Shown one piece after another: positions 34,561 to 48,039 of a stretch of DNA of 64,000 nucleotides (the stretch's first letter is position 1; every line of letters begins with the position of its first letter). This DNA is from Heterocephalus glaber (taxonomy: Eukaryota; Chordata; Mammalia; Rodentia; Bathyergidae), in contig NW_004624730.1 of assembly GCF_000247695.1 (NCBI RefSeq), positions 29,189,351 through 29,253,350 on the forward strand, read 5' to 3'. Under the pieces are notes generated by a model, which was not told where the DNA came from, did not search any database, and saw only the letters and a program-made list of their open reading frames with translations. The position numbers and the translations under genes are program-made.

Positions 34561-35301
34561 GACACATAAAATAAAAATATACTAGGAGATAATTTCTGTC
34601 TTATATTTAAAAAATATGGAAAATTATAACACACTGTTAAGAATCTGAGCTGATAGAACACAAATATCCTTCTGCTTTGTTTATAGTAGTAGAAATGGTT
34701 GAAGTATAACATTGCAAATATTATCATAATTACAATAAGTAGCTCAATAAACTCAGTTTATAGATTTATAGATAAAACCCAGGTTTCAAATGAAATGTTA
34801 TTCATGTATAATTTTATTTTTTTATAAAAACATTAGAAAGAATGAAGGACTCCATGTAAAAAGGCAACTATGCCTTATACCCATACTGAATCTTACACAG
34901 CTGTGTAAGACTCAGGATTTATATGTAAAGAGGTTGAAACATCTTTAGAATATGTCATTAAATAAAAAATACAAAGACCACGATAGCATAAATCTGATGC
35001 TGCTTCTTACATAAGAATGTTAGTTAAGAATATATTCTTTCTAAAATTACTTTTAATTATTGATATTTCTTGTATAATGATTCACTAGAATGTTCACAAA
35101 AAGCTAATACAAGTGACAGTCTAAAGGACTGGATTGTGAATAAGATAGAAAAATTTAGGAATAGAAGCAAGATATCTCAGTGGACTTCTTTTCATATTGT
35201 TTTGCTTCTTGAACTATATGAATACATTACAATTAAAAATTAAATTATTTCAATTAAAAATAGAATTTAAAGTTATTTTGAAAACATTGAATGAGTTACA
35301 T
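34561..35301. other. AT-rich DNA, nothing recognised
   Basis: No gene-like similarity seen. Confidence 0.45.
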
Positions 35302-35313
35302 AAGAAGGTAGAG

Positions 35314-36055
35314 CGCCACAAAAATGTGGTTTTTTTAATAAAATGGAGTACTACTCAGCAATAAAAAATGAGAAATTAGAGACATTTATAGCTAAGTGGA
35401 TGCACATTGAGGCGATACTCTTAAGTGAAATAAATAGGACACACAGGGATAAATACCAAATAGTTTCTCTGGTGTGAGAAACTGAAAGTGTAAATAAGGA
35501 CTAAATGTACAATAGGTAATGTGAAATAGGAACAAAAGGGGCAAAGGGGAAGGAAGTGGGAGGGCTAGGGGAAAGGATAGAAGGGAATGGGATTAATATG
35601 AAAAAATGGAAAAATAGGAACAAAATCTTTGTAAATAGGGAGAAATGGAGGGGTTGAAGGGAGGGCTGGGCAACGGTGAAAAATAAGAACCAAGAGAGAC
35701 TATGTAAAGGTGCAAATTTCCAATGATAAATGTCATTATATTGTATACCTAAAATGTACCAATGATTAGAATGAATAATCGATAATGCAAAGTAGGAAGA
35801 AAAGGTCCAAAGGGGTAGGGGTAGTGGGAGGGGCAGGGGAAAGAAAAGAAGGGGAAGGAAAAATGATGAGAAATGGAAAAAATGGAAATAAAGTCTTTGT
35901 AAATAGGGAAGGGTGGAGGGGGTGAAGGGAGGGCTAGGAATGGGGAAAAAATAAGAACCAAGATGCATTATGTAAAGGTACAATTCCCAATGAGAAATGT
36001 AATTGTGTTGTATACCTAAAATGTACCAATAAAAGAATTTAATAAAGAAAAAAAA
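35314..36055 (+). mobile_element. 5'-truncated L1 with tandemly doubled 3' UTR and target duplication
   Basis: Starts inside the ORF2 end (gtactactcagcaataaaaa), then the first 3' UTR unit (about 35500-35765), then a second (about 35766-36035) and a poly-A tail. Direct repeat aagaaggtagag at 35302-35313 and 36056-36067. Each unit has its own polypurine/G-rich block. The doubled unit is also present at 1-272, so it was inherited from the source element, not made at insertion. Confidence 0.93.
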
Positions 36056-36067
36056 AAGAAGGTAGAG

Positions 36068-36800
36068 AGCTCTTCATTCCTAGAAATATGCTTCTTAAGA
36101 ACAGAGATCTCTTAATGTCAGAGACTGAACACTTTCTAATCTTAACACCAACAACTTCATACACACCTACCTTCCTAAATGTTTCACCACTTTCTACTAT
36201 CATCACAAGCTGTTGACCAAGGCTTTAAAATGTTTGGGAATATTTAAGATCCAAATCACAACAGAAATAGGGATAAATAGTGATGTACTGAGAGACAGAT
36301 AAAGAAGAAAGTTTAATTTTGGTGTGAGAGAGTTACAGGAAATGAATAGGGACAGATTCCCTGTAAAAAAAAAAAAAAGCTACAGTAGACAAAGGCATAC
36401 TTCCATTTTCACTAACCATATTCTTCATGGTTTTTACAAATATTTTTTCAATATATTATATATTGAGAAACTTGTGTGTCTCTAGCGTATAACACTTATC
36501 CTACATTTAGTTAAATACAGAGTTTCTCAAACACATGAAATTTGAGTTTTGTATGAAATTTTAAAATCATATCTCTTTTGGCTTAATTGATACTAGAACA
36601 ATTCATTTTGAAGATATGACCTAAGCTCTTCCTTATTATTTATCTTTTTAGTGACAGGCCTCAGGATCATACAGAAATTTTATAAAGCAACTACTAAAAT
36701 TTGACATAGGAAGCCAAAGACATGTAAAACTTATAAAGCAAACAAACATAGAATCATAGAAAACTTTGCTCTATTGAGCAATAACATGTGTTACTTAGAT
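36068..36800. other. AT-rich DNA, nothing recognised
   Basis: Only short poly-A runs, such as 36366-36379. Confidence 0.45.
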
Positions 36801-37240
36801 TACTGGAGTACAGGAAGGGTGGGGAATAGGAGGGATAGTGGCAGGAGATTAGGACATGGCAAAGAAGCTGGACAATTTAGCATAGCCGGTCAATCATAGA
36901 GACTTAATCACGGTGATTCACAACACAGGCACAGAACAGCTTCTGAGCCCTGAACCTGATACCAGTCAGAGAATGCTATCTTCAGTTCTTCTGGCACAAG
37001 ATCAAGCACATTTTTTCATAGGACAGACTAGCTTTGATATCCGAAAGAATATATAAAAGACAGCAGCCACTGACTTTGCTGTTACTTCCCTCTTGTTCTT
37101 TCAGTGCTTCACCTTGTGTACAGGGTATATCATCTCTTTTTCAATCAAAACACTTTCTTCTTGAGCATTTCTTTTGCACTTCTTTTTATTCTTCTTTTCT
37201 TCTCCTTTTGCCCTAAATAAATGTTAAACTTTCATGTTCA
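36800..37240 (+). mobile_element. Possible solo LTR
   Basis: A TATA-like aatatataaaag near 37048, a pyrimidine-rich stretch and a poly-A signal ctaaataaatgtt near 37213 are spaced as in a U3-R-U5 unit. No second copy in the window, so the call rests on spacing only. Confidence 0.35.
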
Positions 37241-40200
37241 TCAATTATCCCATCCACTTCTATGCAAGGGACAGCAATAGCCTGGAAAGACTCCTGGCCA
37301 TCACACCACCTGACAACAGCCTTACTTGGTTGGCAAAATAACAGCATCAAGTTTATTAGTTGTTCATTTGACAGAAAGTCATAAAGAAAGAAAGCTAAAT
37401 GAAAAGAAAACCAAATTAAAGACTGGCAAGTACGTCAATGGGTTTTCACTTTGCAGGAACCCTACTAGGAAACATTTTTCTTCAATGAGATGTTCTGGAT
37501 CACTATTTTTAATATTTCACTACAGGTCATGAGTTCTGCTCAGTGATACTGTTGCATGTGACTTTCAGCTTTCTTCTTTCCTACATTTTCAAACAGCATA
37601 ATGCAAACTAGCTTCATACTCCTCAAAATAAATCTCTGCTCCCTTCATTTAGCATGTGTTACCCACTAAGGTAAAAACAGCTCCTAGGATTTAAGGAAAT
37701 CAATCTCTGGGAGATAGCAGTAGGGAGGACTAGGCACATATTCAAAAGCAAAAATATGCACTTGTTTTAATGGAGAAATACAGAAAGTATTGTTTGAAAA
37801 GAGTAGCTGAATTGCTGAAACTGCCAGACAAAATGATAGACAAAATGCCAGACAGGGAAAAATAACGCCTAATTTATATATTCATACTTTCTAGGCAGAA
37901 AAGAAGGAATTTTTTGGTGTTATTTGTTTTGTTTTCATTTGTGTTTTTGGCACATGTATGGATTGGTGATGGACCACACATATTCACCTGGGGTTGAGCA
38001 TGTGGCCCCTTTACAAATAAGAAAATTCAAAGAAGATTAAACAGAATGAGGCAGTAAAAAGTAGTGGTAGAAATAAAAATGTGCTAAAGAAGAAGTGACA
38101 AAATATGAGAGTGTCTCAAGAGCTATACATGGGAAGCCATAAAAACATTAATATCTTGTGATGTTTTCAATATCATATAGTGAATATTGTTAAAATGATG
38201 AATATGCTCTAAATCTAAAATTTGTATTTAAACTTTGTTATGAAGTCACGAGCATATTTTTTTAATTTAATAATAACCCATAGCATATTTTGAATTAGAA
38301 CACATATCTGTACATTTCTCTTTAATAGTGAAGTAGAAAACATCAAGCAAATTGTATTTTACTTCCATGCATATTCTCACTTCATTCCTTTGCCTTAGTG
38401 AACATACTTAGACTCTTCAGGGATATGTTGATGAAAAGGTCTTCCAAGTGCTTTGAGTAGGAGACTCATGGAAACTTGAAAACTAACCTGTATATTATGA
38501 TCAGATTTTGTGTTAGAAACATCACTATCTTATCAGCTGATGACCTTAATGCCTGAATTTGTAGAAAATGACAGACAAGATAACTAAATTTACTCTCCCA
38601 GTTGCATCCCCAACCTAGTCAATACCCATGAATGACTGTTTTCTTCTGTCCAAAAGAAAGACTTATTTCTCCTTGTTCTGCCAGTCCTTCCCATCTATGC
38701 CAAACCCAGCTCCCATTCTCATTCTCTAGGCCCAATGAACCCTGCTCTTCTTCCCCCCCGTCTGATTTCTCTATCATACCTAATTCCCACCATCTTAGGT
38801 CAGTCTATAAACCTGTTCACAAACTTCCCACATTAATATGAATTGTAGGTAATATAAAACATATTTATATGTTAAGAAAACAAAATTATATACAAATAAA
38901 TTTACATACATTAAAATGTTATATATTTACTTATAAATCTAAAATGAATGACAATAATATAAAATTAAAAGAAAATAGTCGCCTCATGCTTTTTTTGTAT
39001 TATACACATTATTCTTTCTCATTTCCTTCATGTCTAAGATTAAAAGAATACTAGAGTCACTATCTATATTGTCTCATGTTTCACTCACTGCTTCACTCAT
39101 TTCATTTTTTTTCTCACTGCATCATTTCACTAAATCTGTAACTAGTAACACAGTCCTAGGTTTATCAGACATATTCACTTTTTTTTTTGAGATTTTTCCA
39201 TGGCTCTTGGTATTCATTATTTCCCTTTCGGAAAGAAATTTATAATAGTTCCTTTAAATTAATGTAAGTCCAAAGAAATTCATAGACAGTTGCAGTGCTT
39301 TGGTGTCTAACATATGTATAACATTTTGTGTTGGAGACAACAACATAATAAAATATATTTTATGTGAGAAACCAAAACTTTCAACAAGGGGCACATATCT
39401 GTAGTCCCTGAACACAACCGGTTTCATGCATTTATAATAAACCCCTTGTGAGTGTCTCTGATTTTCATTTTGTTAGGTTTACTTGGACAGGAACACTATT
39501 GAAGGTTGTCTGAATCATAGTGACATTTTCATCAGATATGGGTGGAACTTTTGAAAGCTCAAAAAGAACATCACATTTACTGAAGTTTACTGAAATGATA
39601 ACTGAAATGACTGAGTTCCAAAAATTTAGCAAACACAACCTAAATGGAAATTGTGTGTGGGGTACCCAGTACGTTATAAATGTCTAATGTAAATTTGTTT
39701 ACAAACATACAAGTATGCATATGTATTCCCAATAGTCAAGTGTGATATTCTCACAGGAGAATGTGAATGGTACAGTTAGAAATACTGCAGGTATGGCCAG
39801 GTGTCTCAGAGTACAAAAAGAAATTGAAAGGATCACTGAGGCATTAAAACGTGACAGATTCTATGCTAGATTGTTAGAGTATAGTAAAAATTAAGTTCTT
39901 TGCTCCAAAGAATCTCAAAATCAAGAGGCAGGAATGGACATGGAAAAATTTAGAAAACACATCTACATGTTTCATAGATACGTAGAAAATATTTGGCAGT
40001 GGTCAATGGAGGAATAAACCACTTTCTTGGTTGTGATGGTAAGGGAGGAGTTTTCAAATACTAATTGAACTCCAATATGAGTACTGTAAAAGGAGTCAAG
40101 TTTCGTCAAGTAAACAAAAGAGGAAATCTAAATGTGGCCCAAGACAATGCTACAGGGACATTTTCATTACAACAGAGAAATAAATGTAGTTTGGTAAACT

Positions 40201-43100
40201 TGTTATCAGGTCCCCATAGGAACACATGAAAAAAAAAAAGCTCAAGAGGTGAAAATGAAAAAAAACCATGGAGAATCTATACTGTCAGGATCTACAAGAA
40301 TTTAAACTTTATTTTTTCTAATCATAAATTGGAAATGTGGACTATGAGCCTAGGTTAAGAATCACCTGGTCTATTTATTTTTGCATTATTTATTAATACT
40401 AAACAAATAAACAGGAATAAATAAAATTTCCTAGTTTCAAAACTGAATAATTTCTACTCAGTTTCTGAAAGGAAAGGAATTATAATACACTTACATAGTA
40501 TAATCATAAAATGAATTATGGTACAGAGAGGCCTATGAATAAGTTTTAGAGGGAAGAAATGAAAGAAAAGCAATTATTTCCCCAAGATCAATGTAGGCAT
40601 GCATATGGGCATTAACAATATGTGGCTTTCCATGTTTCTGTTTCTTTTCCTGAAATTACCACTTCTGCAGTGCAGGTTGCTAGAATGACAGGTAATTTCC
40701 TGTCACTGTTTCATTCTAAAAATTGTTCATCTTAAATTGAATATGCTATGTCTATTCTTGTAGAGATACTTATAGTAGTGACTATGTTCTGACAAAGGCA
40801 TGAAAAACAGAGAACACAACATAGAAGAGATCTCAGAAGGGACATTTTATACATGCGCTGGAATTAGATACTAGACCTAGTTAGATTGGTTTACAATAGT
40901 AATGGGCTCACTGCCAAAATAAAATGGCATCCTGCTAAATCATGAAAAGCAGTAAAATATCAACTTACATAATTTCTATTAAGAAAGATATGTGAGAGAA
41001 AAATAATCTTTTGCAATAAAATATTATGGAGAATATATGTTCTAGGAATGATTGTACATAAAATGTGGCAGAAAGAAAAACTACATATTGAGTGTTTAAA
41101 TTTTTCATCTTAGATCACAATCAGTAACCTCATTTTTCTTATGAGTATGTCTGAAAATAGAATCAAAACTTGATTTTTGCACATTGTGAGGTTGCAATAA
41201 AATAAATCGGAATTTAGAGGCTTTTGATTTTGAATTTAGAAAACTTTAAATTTAATTATTAAATAACTAACAGCAAACTCAGAGAAAAACAATTAATAAG
41301 AAGAGAAAAATAATTTAAAATATTCTAACTTCAAAAAGTGAGTTGTAACAAAAATTATTTAGATTATACCCAAAGCAGGAAAAATTTCAATACAGGTAAT
41401 TAGCTGGATTTTAGATTATCTACTGAAGAGGGATGAATCATTTTAAAGCATGAAAAATGACACTACAAAAAAATAAGATAGAACTTAAGGTATAACACTA
41501 CAGCAAAAATGCTGATAATAAACTAGTTAGTGGATCTAATTGATTCTAACATTGTTTAAGATTAACCACTGCACAAGAAATTTGAAGATATGCACTGATT
41601 TGAAGAAATACATTGATATTTTACAATTCAAACATGAAAAAAATATTTTCCCAAATTTTGCTAAAAATTTACATGGTATGATCCATACCAAATTGTGAAG
41701 GAGAAAAAAATTTCTCAAGGTAAGAGATAACTAATTCATTGATCATGATAGAGAAAAGCTTGAATTAATTTTCTGTCCTTTTAATAAAAAATATTTAAAA
41801 ATCAATTTCCATGAAAGAGGGGAAACATACCCAAAAGTGCACCACAAAAGCAAATTAAGGAAAATTAAAGAATAAAAATATGAATTTATTTTTCAGAATT
41901 TTGTAATGTTTGCAGATTTGATAGATTTTATTTGTTGTAATTTTTAATTTAAAAAACTTTTTTGGTAGACAAACAAAACAAAAAGTAATTAAATTTGGCT
42001 GTGAGACTCAATGGCAAAAGTAGAAAAAGGAAAACAAAAAAGGATAAAACCAATTTTCTTTGAAAATGACATCAAATCTAGAAGTTTTAAAATGTCTCAA
42101 GGAAACTATGTAAAACTTTGGCATCTGGTAAGAGATATTACCTCCTTTGACAAGTGTTAATATCCTCCAATCTGGGATAGATATGACTGTACTATTAGAT
42201 TATCTCTCACCAAGCCTAGATGCAACCACAGAATCCTTTCAGGGTAATGGTGAGCAGTGTATGAAACTGGCATTGAAATTAGATATGTTTGTCTTTTCTA
42301 TTTTGGTAGTCACTTTATCAGGGGTGACAACTGATTCCATTCAGTGACTTCCATTTACTTTTATCATTTAATATTAAAAGTTTCAATTACTATTTTTTAT
42401 CCTATGCTAAACCTGAGTGAAATATATAAGGTAGGACCAGATGCCAGTAAATTCAAGCAAGTTAGTGGTTTTTTCTATTATTATTTTCAGGAACTAAGGA
42501 AGTATTGGAAAACACTTAGCTACTTCCTCAATGGACAATGAAACTAGAGGTCTTTCAAATGCAATGGATTACATAGTAATCTAATGTACTTTGACAAATA
42601 AATTTGTTAAGAGGAGCAAGAGCTTTAATTTTTTTTTTTTACAGTGTGTACTTTTCTTCTGTGGGAAACTATACCAAATGAGAAGGTACATCAAAAAGCA
42701 ATAGCCATAAAGGTAAATTCTATTTATTCAAAGAAACTAATAATCATAGGAAACTTATGAATTACAGATCATGTACAGAATTGAACCAAGCAAGTGAAAC
42801 CAGCAAAATGGCATGGAAACCTGTGGTAACATGGCTGTTAAAAGAGGAAGCCACGAGACCCTAACTTGGCAGGTTCCAGAAAAACCATGCTACAAGAATG
42901 AAAGTGTCATGCCAAGATGAAATGCTCTGATGAGCAAGACAGAAATGACAGCCTTTAGAAATTGAACAGGAAGGTCCATACCTAACTGATCTCATCGTAA
43001 ACTAACTTCTTAATAGAAGATAAAGATGCAGAAGTGTGGCTTTACTAACTGCAGCCACAGGGGTGGAGGACTCAGAAGGGATAGAGAGAGAAAAAAAGGA
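37241..43100. other. Gene-empty AT-rich DNA
   Basis: Nearly 6 kb with no conserved frame, no retroelement I can name and no SINE. Possibly single-copy intergenic sequence. Confidence 0.45.
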
Positions 43101-44003
43101 GAAGATAGAAGGGGATTTAAATTTATCTATATGTATACATTGTTACACAGACAAAATAACCACATATAAAAATTACAATAATATATCTACATAAATTTTA
43201 GATGTATGTTGCATTTAAATTGTATATATTTTATTTAAGATTGAATATATATACATATAAATTATAGCAAAAAGAATCTTGAAATTTAAAAATTGAAGAT
43301 AAATTCTTGAGCCTATTCTAGTCCCCAAGATATACTTGTGGTAAGTATGGAAAGATATCACCTTAAAATATAAATAATACTCTTGTTGTTCAGGATTGGT
43401 TTGAATATTCTTGGTCCCTTCTGATTGCATATAAGTTTCAGTAGTGCTTTGTTTTTCTAGTTCTGTGAATTATGCAGCTGGTATTTTTATCACAATTGCC
43501 CAAAGAGCATTTTAAAACACCTAAAGAAATATGAAAACAATGAGTGAACTAAGTGTTAATAGTCATAAAAATTGTCCTTGGATTATCTATACTTTGTTAC
43601 AGGGAAATAATCCTCTACAGAGAAGCTTAGAGATAATGTTGCTTTCATTTCCATGTTGTTGTGCTCATTAGAAAAGAACCACAGTGCCAGTAACAGACCT
43701 CAAGTGGGCAGCAGCCTGGCAGTCACGCTGTCACCTCAGCAGCTCACTTTCCTACAGCTAGGAATAATATGCATCCAATTTTCCTGGGCCTTTTATCACT
43801 TCACCTTCTGCACACAGTGTTTCAACATGCATGCTTTTATTTCCATGGATGAATCTGAGACTCTTGCACACAATTCTGTAACAAATCACAGTGCTACTCC
43901 ATCTTAACTTTTCAGAGTTTAATACACCAGAAATGCTTCATTTTGACAGAATTCATGCCAAGATACTCACAGTAAGATTCTTTCCTTTTGTGATGTTTTG
44001 TTT
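43101..44003. other. AT-rich DNA, nothing recognised
   Basis: A short open frame at 43653-43907 shows no family similarity. Confidence 0.4.
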
Positions 44004-44085
44004 GGCAGTGCAAAGGATTGAACCCATGGCCTGGCACATAGTAGGTAAGTGCTTTACTAATGAGCTATCTCTCCTAACAACAAAA
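44004..44085 (-). mobile_element. Degraded ID-like SINE
   Basis: tttggcagtgcaaaggattg, aacccatggcctggcacata and gagctatctctcc retain the reversed ID order with many changes. Confidence 0.55.
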
Positions 44086-44299
44086 TACTGTTTCTTAATA
44101 TTAAAGATCAAACCTACTTGGATATGTCCTCCTTAATCGTACTATTAGAGATCTTCATTAAGGAATAATTAAGATATAAAAGATTTAAAAATCATTAAAT
44201 ATACTTTTTCAAAAAAATTTCCAAGGATGTTCAAATTTTACAAAAAGTATAACTAGTAACTACTTTTTCTTTCTGCTTCTCTCCCTTTCTCCTTCCCTC

Positions 44300-44385
44300 C
44301 CTGTCTTGCAGTGCTACAAATCAGACTCAAGAACCTTATACATGCTAAGCAAGTCATTTATCACTACCTACACAGCATCCCGTTT
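44300..44385 (-). mobile_element. Very degraded ID-like SINE (possible)
   Basis: cagtgctacaaatcagactc and catgctaagcaagtcattta echo the reversed ID body. Confidence 0.35.
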
Positions 44386-45195
44386 TCTGTTGATTAAACT
44401 GTTAAATAAAGTCAACAAAATTGTGAACTTTCCATTTGTTATGGTTTTCACCTGTGTAATTATTCACACCAGTTTCCAAGTTTCCTTAGTATTATCTGGC
44501 AGAGGTGGATAAACATAATATGCCCCAAGGACTTCTACAATCTGAAGCAAATTAGATTTTCTTCCCACTATGTTTCCTTTCTGTTCTTGTACTTTAGCAA
44601 CACAGCAAATAAGACATTTTCAAATAGGCAGATTCGGAATTTTAATTTTCATCATAAAGTTTTGCACTCAGTGTCTGCATACAAAGTCTACTACTCATTT
44701 TGCATTTCATATTCTTTCTAAAAATAGGCCTTATCAAAAAGTGTTATCTAACAGTACAATTCAGTACAAAGTCAGCTGTTCAGTTTGCCACTTCATAGAC
44801 AGCCACAAAATTACTATACTCAGCATACCTACAAAGGAGATCTCTGTGAAATGAACATTTATTGTCTGTAAATTCTGTCAAATTCATCTGCCTTATGTTG
44901 CTAGAGTTAAAAAGAAACATTTGTTGCACATTTACTATGTGCAGAAACTTACATGTAAAAAGGTCATTCAAAAATAGAAGAAACCCAGTGTATGCATCAA
45001 ATAACAAATCTTAAAGTTGGAGAAGACTAACAGAACATTTATAAGTAATGAGAGTGTGTTTCAAAGTCAGATGAGTATTCTACACTCCTTTAATTTTGTT
45101 GTTGCAGTTATCAGTAAATAATACTGTTATTAAAATAATCAAGGGGATAGATAACAGTTTTCAGCATTTACTCTGTGCCCCAGACAAAGCATGCA
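44386..45195. other. AT-rich DNA, nothing recognised
   Basis: No supported feature. Confidence 0.4.
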
Positions 45196-45213
45196 TACAC
45201 ACACACACACACA
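45196..45213 (+). repeat. (AC)n microsatellite
   Basis: Nine AC units followed by imperfect CACTCAC repeats to about 45240. Confidence 0.9.
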
Positions 45214-45540
45214 CTCACACTCACATGCACAGAAACACACAATACTTAATTCTATAAATATTATTGTCATTCTACAGAGTGTGAAACTGATATGGAAGAA
45301 ATTTCAGGAAGTTGTACAGCCTAATTCACTACTATATACTGAAGCCAGTATAACCTTTTGTGGAAACATATTAAAATTTTGCTTGTCTCAGTTTTAAATT
45401 ATTAATCTTTTGTTACAGATAAACTATTGAGATTAAGAGAACTGAGTAACTGGTCAAGGTCATAGAAAACCAAGTAACAATATCAGACACTTTTCCTATT
45501 CACTGAATATCCACATACTTCTCTGATAGAAGGTAGGGTA

Positions 45541-46026
45541 TGGCCCTGCTGGATGGAGAAGTGGTCAAGACCTGTAAATTACAACACCCCAGGGCAATTC
45601 TGACTAGAGAAGTGGGCAGGACCTGTTAATTTCAAGATTCCAGGGGTGTACAGAGGACTTCTTATGTAGAATTTCTCAGGAGTGCTCATAAGATATGGAT
45701 GGCATAAAGAAGGCCACATTCCAAGAGGAACTGGTCACGGTAGTGTAACCTGTGCCACCCTAGATACAAGGTGCACATTTATTTATTTATTTTTTATTTC
45801 TGGTACTGGGGGTCAAATTTGGGACCTTGTGCTAGCCAGGCAGGAGGCAGAACAACTGAGCTAACCCCCTGGCCCTATTTTTTATTCTTTTCTCTCTTTG
45901 GCCCAAGTTCACTCTGCAGAGCTAGTTCTTTCCTTATCCCTTCATTCCTCATTTTCAAATAAACTTTAAGGACCATTTTTGGCCTGTCTCATCCATTTCT
46001 TTATTTGAGGCAAATAAGACCTCGAA
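45541..46026 (+). mobile_element. 5' LTR of a class I ERV, split by an ID SINE
   Basis: Starts tggccctgctgg. U3 has two imperfect 51-base repeats (gagaagtgg at 45556 and 45607). The poly-A signal caaataaactttaag is near 45957, followed by a T/G-rich R/U5. An ID SINE (45790-45877) has landed inside. Whether it belongs to the gag/pol remnant 4 kb downstream is inferred from order and strand only. Confidence 0.55.
45790..45877 (-). mobile_element. ID-type SINE inside the LTR
   Basis: tttctggtactgggggtcaa, gggaccttgtgctagccagg and gagctaaccccctggccc. Confidence 0.9.
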
Positions 46027-47562
46027 TCATTTTGTTTGGTGAGTCAGTTTTAAAGGAAGCACCCAGCAACTTTTTGGCAAGCCAGCCAGGAGTTAACATT
46101 TTGGTGGAACTAGACAGAAGATAACATTTTGGTGTGTCCCCCAAACAGCATTTTGGCATAGCCAAATGGGAGAGTAACGCTCAGGTTCTGGAGACCAAGG
46201 TAAGGACCATGTTGGGCAAAATTTTTCTTTTTCTCTTTGAGGTTTCTTTTCTCCCTTCTGGCCCTTTATCCCCTAGCCTCAGAATGCACAGGACTGTTCT
46301 GAAGGCACCCAGGGAACTATTTACTTCTTTTCTGGCCATGGGAGATGAAGGAAGGGAATGTAGGTTATTGTTTTTCTTTGTAACCATTTGCATTCTACTC
46401 TGCAGGTATCCCTTGTTTTCTACATGTTTGTTCATTGTACTTTGAAATCAATCTGGTCTCTTTGTCAATTTCTCTTACGTTTGTTAATTTCTTACTCTAT
46501 TTGGAAATTAATCTGGTCTCCACTTACCTAAGTTTTATAAATGGCTTTGCTTTCTTCATTTGTGTTTCATTTGCTAGCTACCTTTTTTTGTTGTTGTTTT
46601 AGAAATTAGCTTGGTTTCCACTTTCTCTCATTTACTGGCTTTTTTCACTTTGTGTTCTGGTCAGGGGTGCGACCATAGTACTTTGCCTTGTGGCCAGACA
46701 CCATCTTGTCTTGTTGCATGACTAAGTAGCTTTTATGTGGGTATGTGTCACCAGCCACTGACATCTTTTTTCTCTCTCTCCTCTTTTATTTTTTTAAAAA
46801 AATAATTGGCCTTATTAACTAAGCTTCTGATTTTAAACAATATATGGGCTTATGGAAAATCAAAGGGAGGAAACTTTTTTTTTTTTGCCTGCATGAAGGA
46901 AAATAGTGTACCATCTTTTTAAAATCTTGGAAAACCATTGGAAATGCAGAACTACAGATGGAGCCTCAGGCAAATGTAAGTGTATGGCAGGGAAAATGTA
47001 GGACTTCAAACAACACCAGATGCCTGTTCTCATGCTTGGAAGAGTATGACCATCTTACCAGGCTGGAGGGAGAGGGGGTGCAAATGTAGAAAAAAAAATG
47101 TGTCTTTTTAAATGCCTGAGGCTTTAAGGAAACTGAGCAAAAGTCCCTTAACTACCACTGGAACGAGAGCCAGAGATTACACTTAAGCCTCTCAGTCCTT
47201 CCACACCTCCAGGGACCAACTTACGTGGGCCACCTACTGTGTGTACCTCTGCACCCTCAAGGATCCTGTTAACAAGTGGGGTGGGAAAATGAGTCAACAG
47301 AGATGAACCAGTGTGATGTATGCTATGATGGGTCCTTTGAGCCAAGCCTAAAGATGGACTGTAGGGAACAGGGAAAGGGGATGTTACTAGAACCTCTGCA
47401 GTAAGTCCTAGTCTCCTGCAAGCCATGGCAGCACAAGGCGACTTACAGGAAAGGTAGAAAAATGAGACTGAGAAGAAGCTGAGCTTCGGGCCTGATCAGT
47501 GCTGCTCTGGGCAGCAAAGACAAAAGCCCCCAGTTTACCATACCTTTTATTCAGTACTCAGT
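46027..47562 (+). mobile_element. Probable ERV leader region
   Basis: Follows the LTR. The word acattttgg occurs three times within about 75 bases (near 46077, 46125 and, as gcattttgg, 46149). Two open frames on opposite strands at 46134-46445 carry no recognisable gag motif. Confidence 0.4.
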
Positions 47563-47662
47563 ACATCGGGAGAAACAAATGTAACAAATGACTTGCAGAG
47601 AGTTCAGTACATACATCGGGAGAAACAAATGTAACAAATGACTTGCAGAGAGTTCAGTACAT
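47563..47662 (+). repeat. Perfect 50-bp tandem duplication
   Basis: Two identical 50-base units starting acatcgggagaaacaaatg at 47563 and 47613, with no mismatch. This suggests a recent duplication. Confidence 0.97.
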
Positions 47663-48039
47663 ACTGGGTAAATAAAATGTAATAATCCAAGAACAAGCAG
47701 GAACTGAGTAGATGTTTGTTCCTCCCAGGATGTTTTCAGCTCCCGGGATGTTTCTTGTCCTGGAGAATCACAGACAGCATCACCGGATCATTGAGGTCTC
47801 AGTTGTGACCAGAGGCCAAAATGCAATTATGTCTCAGAATTCCATAGCTGGGTTGTATGCAGGAGAACTAGGCTAACCAAATGATTTTTCCCAAAAATTA
47901 TGTAGCGTTGCTTTTGACAATAGACAAGGTGAGTAAGAGATTCCAGGGAAAGGGAATCATAAGGACAGGGGCCTGAGCCAGGATGGTCCTAGTGAGGAAG
48001 GTACAGAGCAAGATGTTCTTTCCTACAAGGTTGGTGGAT

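Noticed and set aside
45191..45397. Histidine/threonine-rich small open frame
   Set aside because: It is the translation of an AC microsatellite.
47563..47662. CRISPR-like direct repeat
   Set aside because: Only two adjoining copies without spacers, in mammalian DNA: a simple tandem duplication.
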